DNA of 64,000 nt from Pardosa pseudoannulata (Eukaryota > Arthropoda > Arachnida > Araneae > Lycosidae), in NCBI GenBank assembly GCA_032207245.1, contig CM063502.1, forward strand, positions 132,893,205-132,957,204. The letters are read 5' to 3'. The translations under genes were made by a program, and so were the position numbers. The notes below the pieces were generated by a model. It was not told the DNA's origin and ran no database searches. It saw only the letters and a program-made list of their open reading frames with translations. Positions 45,711 through 64,000 of this stretch are shown one piece after another (within the stretch, counting starts at the first letter, position 1; every line of letters begins with the position of its first letter).

Positions 45711-48238
45711 TCAGGACAAGGAAAAATAAAGATTTTGGTTAAGATTCTTCAACTCCTCTGTAATATATTTTACGGTCACAGTTGGTTACTTCAGGGCAGT
45801 GTTTGAGTTTCATATCCCCATTCAATAGACATTTTCATTTGGGCATTGATTGAACAGACTATACTGCCATGACTTCCTTTGGCAAGTGGTAAGAGCATGA
45901 TGTTGAGTCTGCAGATTTTATTCCCTGTGATACTTCAATCCAAAAATCTCTTGACAGGGTTCAGACTGGCTTTTAAAAGCAAAATTTTTAAAGGCTAAAG
46001 GAGTCTTTCAACTCTTTTAAGGACTTTTCTGAGAAAGAAAGTTATGATTGGTAGAACCTAAAATTTTGAATAACCCCCTTGATTACAAGATTTTACGTTC
46101 AACACTCTTTAGCTTAGATATATGGTATTTATATCTCTGATTGTTTCCACCACATGTTGTAACTAATGCTTATCTTGATTAAGATTGTAAGTTATTATTG
46201 AACAAAAACTTATGTTTAGACAACTGTTTACTAGAGTATATTTTATAACAATATTTCTCAGCTTTAGTTGCCATTTTGTGCTTACATAATATATCTAATC
46301 TGACCGAAAGAAAGAGAAGTGCACCAATTACAGACTTAAAATATGCTTCAAATTATTTATATATTTTAGTTCAATATACGAAGAGATCCTTGCAATACTT
46401 CAATATTAAATATAAAAATACATTTTCATCTCCCAGATAAATATTTTGATTGTAGTGATAAGAGCTTTTAATGTTGTTAGTGAGGTATCTATTTGTAAAT
46501 GTATTATATTTCATTTTTGCAAATATTCTTATACAACATTAAAGTTTTGATTTAAGAAATTTTATTAATCTTTTTCTTAAAAAACCTTTTATAACATCTT
46601 CAAATAATTCAAAATTATATAACATTTCAATTTTTTTAATTACTTTTGACTGAAATCAAAACTAACAAATTAAATACATGATTAAAATTTTATAGCATTT
46701 AGACAAGTCAAGACAATACAAGTTCATGATATATCCAATATTTATACTCAGTTTCAAAAAAGTAAAATAGAATGCTCCTTCAGGCCATTTGAGATAATGT
46801 GGTAGCATGCCTAAGGATCTTTGAAAATTATCTAAATATCATTTCCAAAAATATATTTCAGTATTAGACACCAAACTTATTCCTTTGAAAAAAAAATTTA
46901 AAATGTTCAAAAGCCAGCATACTTAATAGTTATCTTATATTTCTTTACATTTATAATGACAGATCAACTCCTTTCAGACTACAGTCGTTTCCTCTGAACT
47001 TGTTGATTTTACATCAGAATGTAGTTATGAATTGAAAACTAATGATCTATTATATACGAAGTGGGTGAACAGCACAATCAAGATCAAATAAATATTCACA
47101 TTCTGTATAAAAATACAAAAACATTTGATACATATTCCACCAAATCAGATTGCTGAAAAAAATTGCTGTTTTATGCTACCCATTGATATTAGTATACTGA
47201 AAATTATTAAAAGTCAGAATGAAAATAAGTATTTTGGATAACTGGAATGTGCATGAAAAAAAAGTAAAAGTCACGAATAAAAAATAAGTACTTTAAAATC
47301 GTAGTGATGGTAATTAAATCATATTAAAAATATAGAGTAAAAAAGGGCTGCAGGAATCTAATACAATGTTACACTTAAGTATTAAGAATGGTAAAACCAA
47401 CCTGCAGAGAAAATGCACTTTCAAAGAAATGTTTTGCAAATAAAGTCACAAGATGGATATAACAGTCGGAGCAGATTTTAAGATAGATTTAAAGTTGTAG
47501 AAATATGAAATGCTATATCATGTAACTGTATCTTGGCTCTTTGAAGCAAAACTATGAAAATATTTGATTAGTAAGAGAGTATTCATTGCTTAAATAATTT
47601 TTTAGGTGATGCATTCTGGCAAAATTTCTGCCATGAAAAACTAAGGACTTGAAGCCCTGATTTTTACCCATATTTTTAGGGCTTCTTAGGAATTGTACAA
47701 AACAATAAATTTACTAAATACACATATATACAATACAAAAAAAAAAAACATACAGAAGTATAATATATATTATGCATTAAAAGTTATTTGTAACCATAAT
47801 TTATATACAACAGACTTTTATAACAAGAATAAATGTTTCACTAAGCACAGCTAATTTAAGTATGAGAAAATCAATAGTAATCAAAAGTGAGTATGTTTTA
47901 GATATTCAACAGACACTTGAGTAAAAAATGGCACTTTTTTAAGAGCATATATTTAACAAAATATATCTTTCAGCTATACTCTTAATCACTCATCATTTAT
48001 TGTTTTATAAAAGAATAAATACCAGGGAAATATCAAATGTAAAAGTTTTAAATGAAATACTAGATTTTTGAAAATTCTTTTGTTGAACAAAATATTAACT
48101 AATAGGAATGGTTAAATTTGTGCTGATGTGCACATGGATACAGATGCAGTATTACATACAAAAGAGATATTGATAATCAAGATTATTGTCCACGTAATAC
48201 TTTAAATTAGGCCATCACCAACTTTTCTTAATACGCAG
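45711..48238. other. intergenic sequence and AP3D1 3' flank
   Basis: No gene recognised. On the minus strand AATAAA at 48001-47996 is a candidate poly(A) signal about 240 bp beyond the AP3D1 stop. Confidence 0.5.
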
Positions 48239-62542
<14,304 letters not shown>

Positions 62543-64000
62543 CTGATATAAAATAATGCTCTTTAAATTAAATGCTGAATTGTTAGGAGATATTAAGGTA
62601 ATAATGCTGCTGCATAGCAAAATGCTAGTATTTATCAGATTTTTTTTAAACATATTTAAATACAACAATAAAAACATTTATATTAATTAATAATGTTTAA
62701 ATAACAACATTTAAAAAAAAAAAGCTAAAATTCTTTACTCTTAGTAATGATTTTAAAAATGCATTAAAACGAGTTATTTTTAAATTCTTTGATATTTTCT
62801 TTATAATTTCAGGTATTCTAATAGAATTCTGATTAGTTCCTGACAGCATTGTTTTAATCTTTGATGTCTATATTCACAAAGCATATAGACAATATGTAAA
62901 TATTTATTGCAATGTCTATATGCAAAAGCCCTATGGAACATTGTATGGATGTCTGTTTTGAGCAAACCAAATGTCCAGATGACATTGCTACTTTGCCTTT
63001 CGACAACTGCTCTGATATCACAGGGAATGAAAAAGTTCCTTCTATTTTATGCCATAATTGGGTCCATTTGACATCTGACATGATGTTGAATGAATGTCAT
63101 ATCAATGTCATTAGTGTCTTAAATAAGACATCTGTGGACTGCCAGTTGCTTTCCACAGGACGTTTGTCTACTTCAATTATAAATTGGACATCAATTTAAA
63201 AACATTATGAGGTTTATTATGACATGCATTATGTAGTACATTATGTTTTCTATTGTTTAGATGTTCAAGAGTCATATCTGATGTACAATTATACATCTCC
63301 TTATATGTCAGTATATACCCAGTATATATCTCCCTCTGGATATCAGTATGTCTTATGGATATCCAAGGGAGTCTTTGAATAATACCCTAACTATTTTGCT
63401 CCTAGCAAAATCACATTAAATGATTTCAAAATAAATAGAAAGAAATTAAGCATGGAAAAAATCTGCTCATTACCTAAATAGGAAAATAAATTTACAAATT
63501 AATTATAAAAAAATTTTGTGTTCCTTGTACTCTTCTCTTTTTTAGATCCTCCAAATAAGATAGACCACAAGGCCTTTAGGAATTTTATAATATTTGATAT
63601 TATCTTCCATAACATTAAATGCACCAATAATTGTTTGTTCAGAAATTAAAGTCTTCTTTCTTCTATGACATTTTTTAAACCTATTTAATACAATAATGAA
63701 AATCTTTAAATTAATTACTGATCTTTAGCTAACAAGGCTTTGGCAATATGCATTCTGAATTAACAGAAAAGTAAAATATATTGGTATTCTAATATGACGC
63801 TGTAGAATATGGTATAGTATCCAAATTATTTTTCGAACTTTATCAAAGGAGCTAAAATTATTCTATTTCTCTCAAAGCAGTCAAGCTGTTGCTTATGTCT
63901 GGAATACTGTCTTAATACTGTCCATACCATCTTACTGGCTACTGACTTTATTAAAATTTTTATCAGCCTTATTGGCAGTGTACCTTTAATCCTGCAGTTT
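62543..64000. other. AP3D1 intron or upstream sequence; no exon recognised
   Basis: Further adaptin exons are expected upstream on the minus strand, but none can be placed with confidence before the window ends. A hairpin of 11-bp perfect arms (GCATATAGACA 62881-62891 / TGTCTATATGC 62913-62923) opens a segment to about 63370 that is rich in GACAT/ATGTC words and is probably a decayed repeat. The 95-codon + frame at 62912-63199 has no recognisable domain. Confidence 0.4.

Noticed and set aside
62912..63199. 95-codon + strand frame as a small Cys-containing secreted protein
   Set aside because: It has no signal peptide and no recognisable domain, and it overlaps a segment with repeated words and a hairpin. 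Chance or repeat origin is more likely.

Overview
The window is AT-rich eukaryotic DNA with spliced genes, many decayed transposons, tRNA-derived SINEs and long (TA)n and poly-A/T tracts. No bacterial or organellar features are visible. The protein genes are animal homologues (Mediator subunit MED26 and AP-3 delta adaptin). BEL/Pao LTR elements, hAT elements and a LINE remnant point to an invertebrate. A chelicerate such as a spider is my best guess, but the sequence does not prove this.

Left part (1-12.0 kb): two same-orientation BEL/Pao retrotransposons of one family, each bounded by about 310-bp LTRs and its own 5-bp target duplication (1042-4830, ATCAC; 6578-12031, AATGC). Both are defective and carry different internal deletions, yet they share two reading-frame breaks and an unusual YVDN motif in reverse transcriptase. 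Between them lie an unidentified dispersed repeat (second copy near 39.2-39.9 kb) and a well-preserved tRNA-derived SINE.

Middle (12.0-42 kb): the last two coding exons of MED26 (18460-18534 and 20279-21901, + strand). The first coding exon was not found. Downstream is a long, CpG-poor, gene-free stretch. It holds a Helitron-like end, a tRNA SINE, a 942-bp internally deleted hAT element with an 8-bp target duplication, two TTAA-type MITEs, a diverged tandem duplication, SINE copies and a degenerate LINE reverse-transcriptase 3' end.

Right part (42-64 kb): a 3.65-kb hAT-like transposon (41882-45531, minus strand) with clean 13-bp terminal inverted repeats and a transposase split by one frameshift, then the 3' half of the AP-3 delta gene (AP3D1) on the minus strand. 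Fourteen coding exons can be placed with consistent splice phases from 62542 down to the stop codon at 48239; the adaptin trunk lies beyond the right edge. Its introns hold a pair of TA-flanked pogo/Tigger-like MITEs, a TTAA MITE, long (TA)n tracts and a SINE.

The two host genes are unrelated in pathway (RNA polymerase II transcription; lysosome-related vesicle coats) and merely neighbours, with MED26 on + and AP3D1 on minus, their 3' ends facing each other about 26 kb apart. I found no evidence for a wholly new biological system. The most interesting material is the transposon biology.
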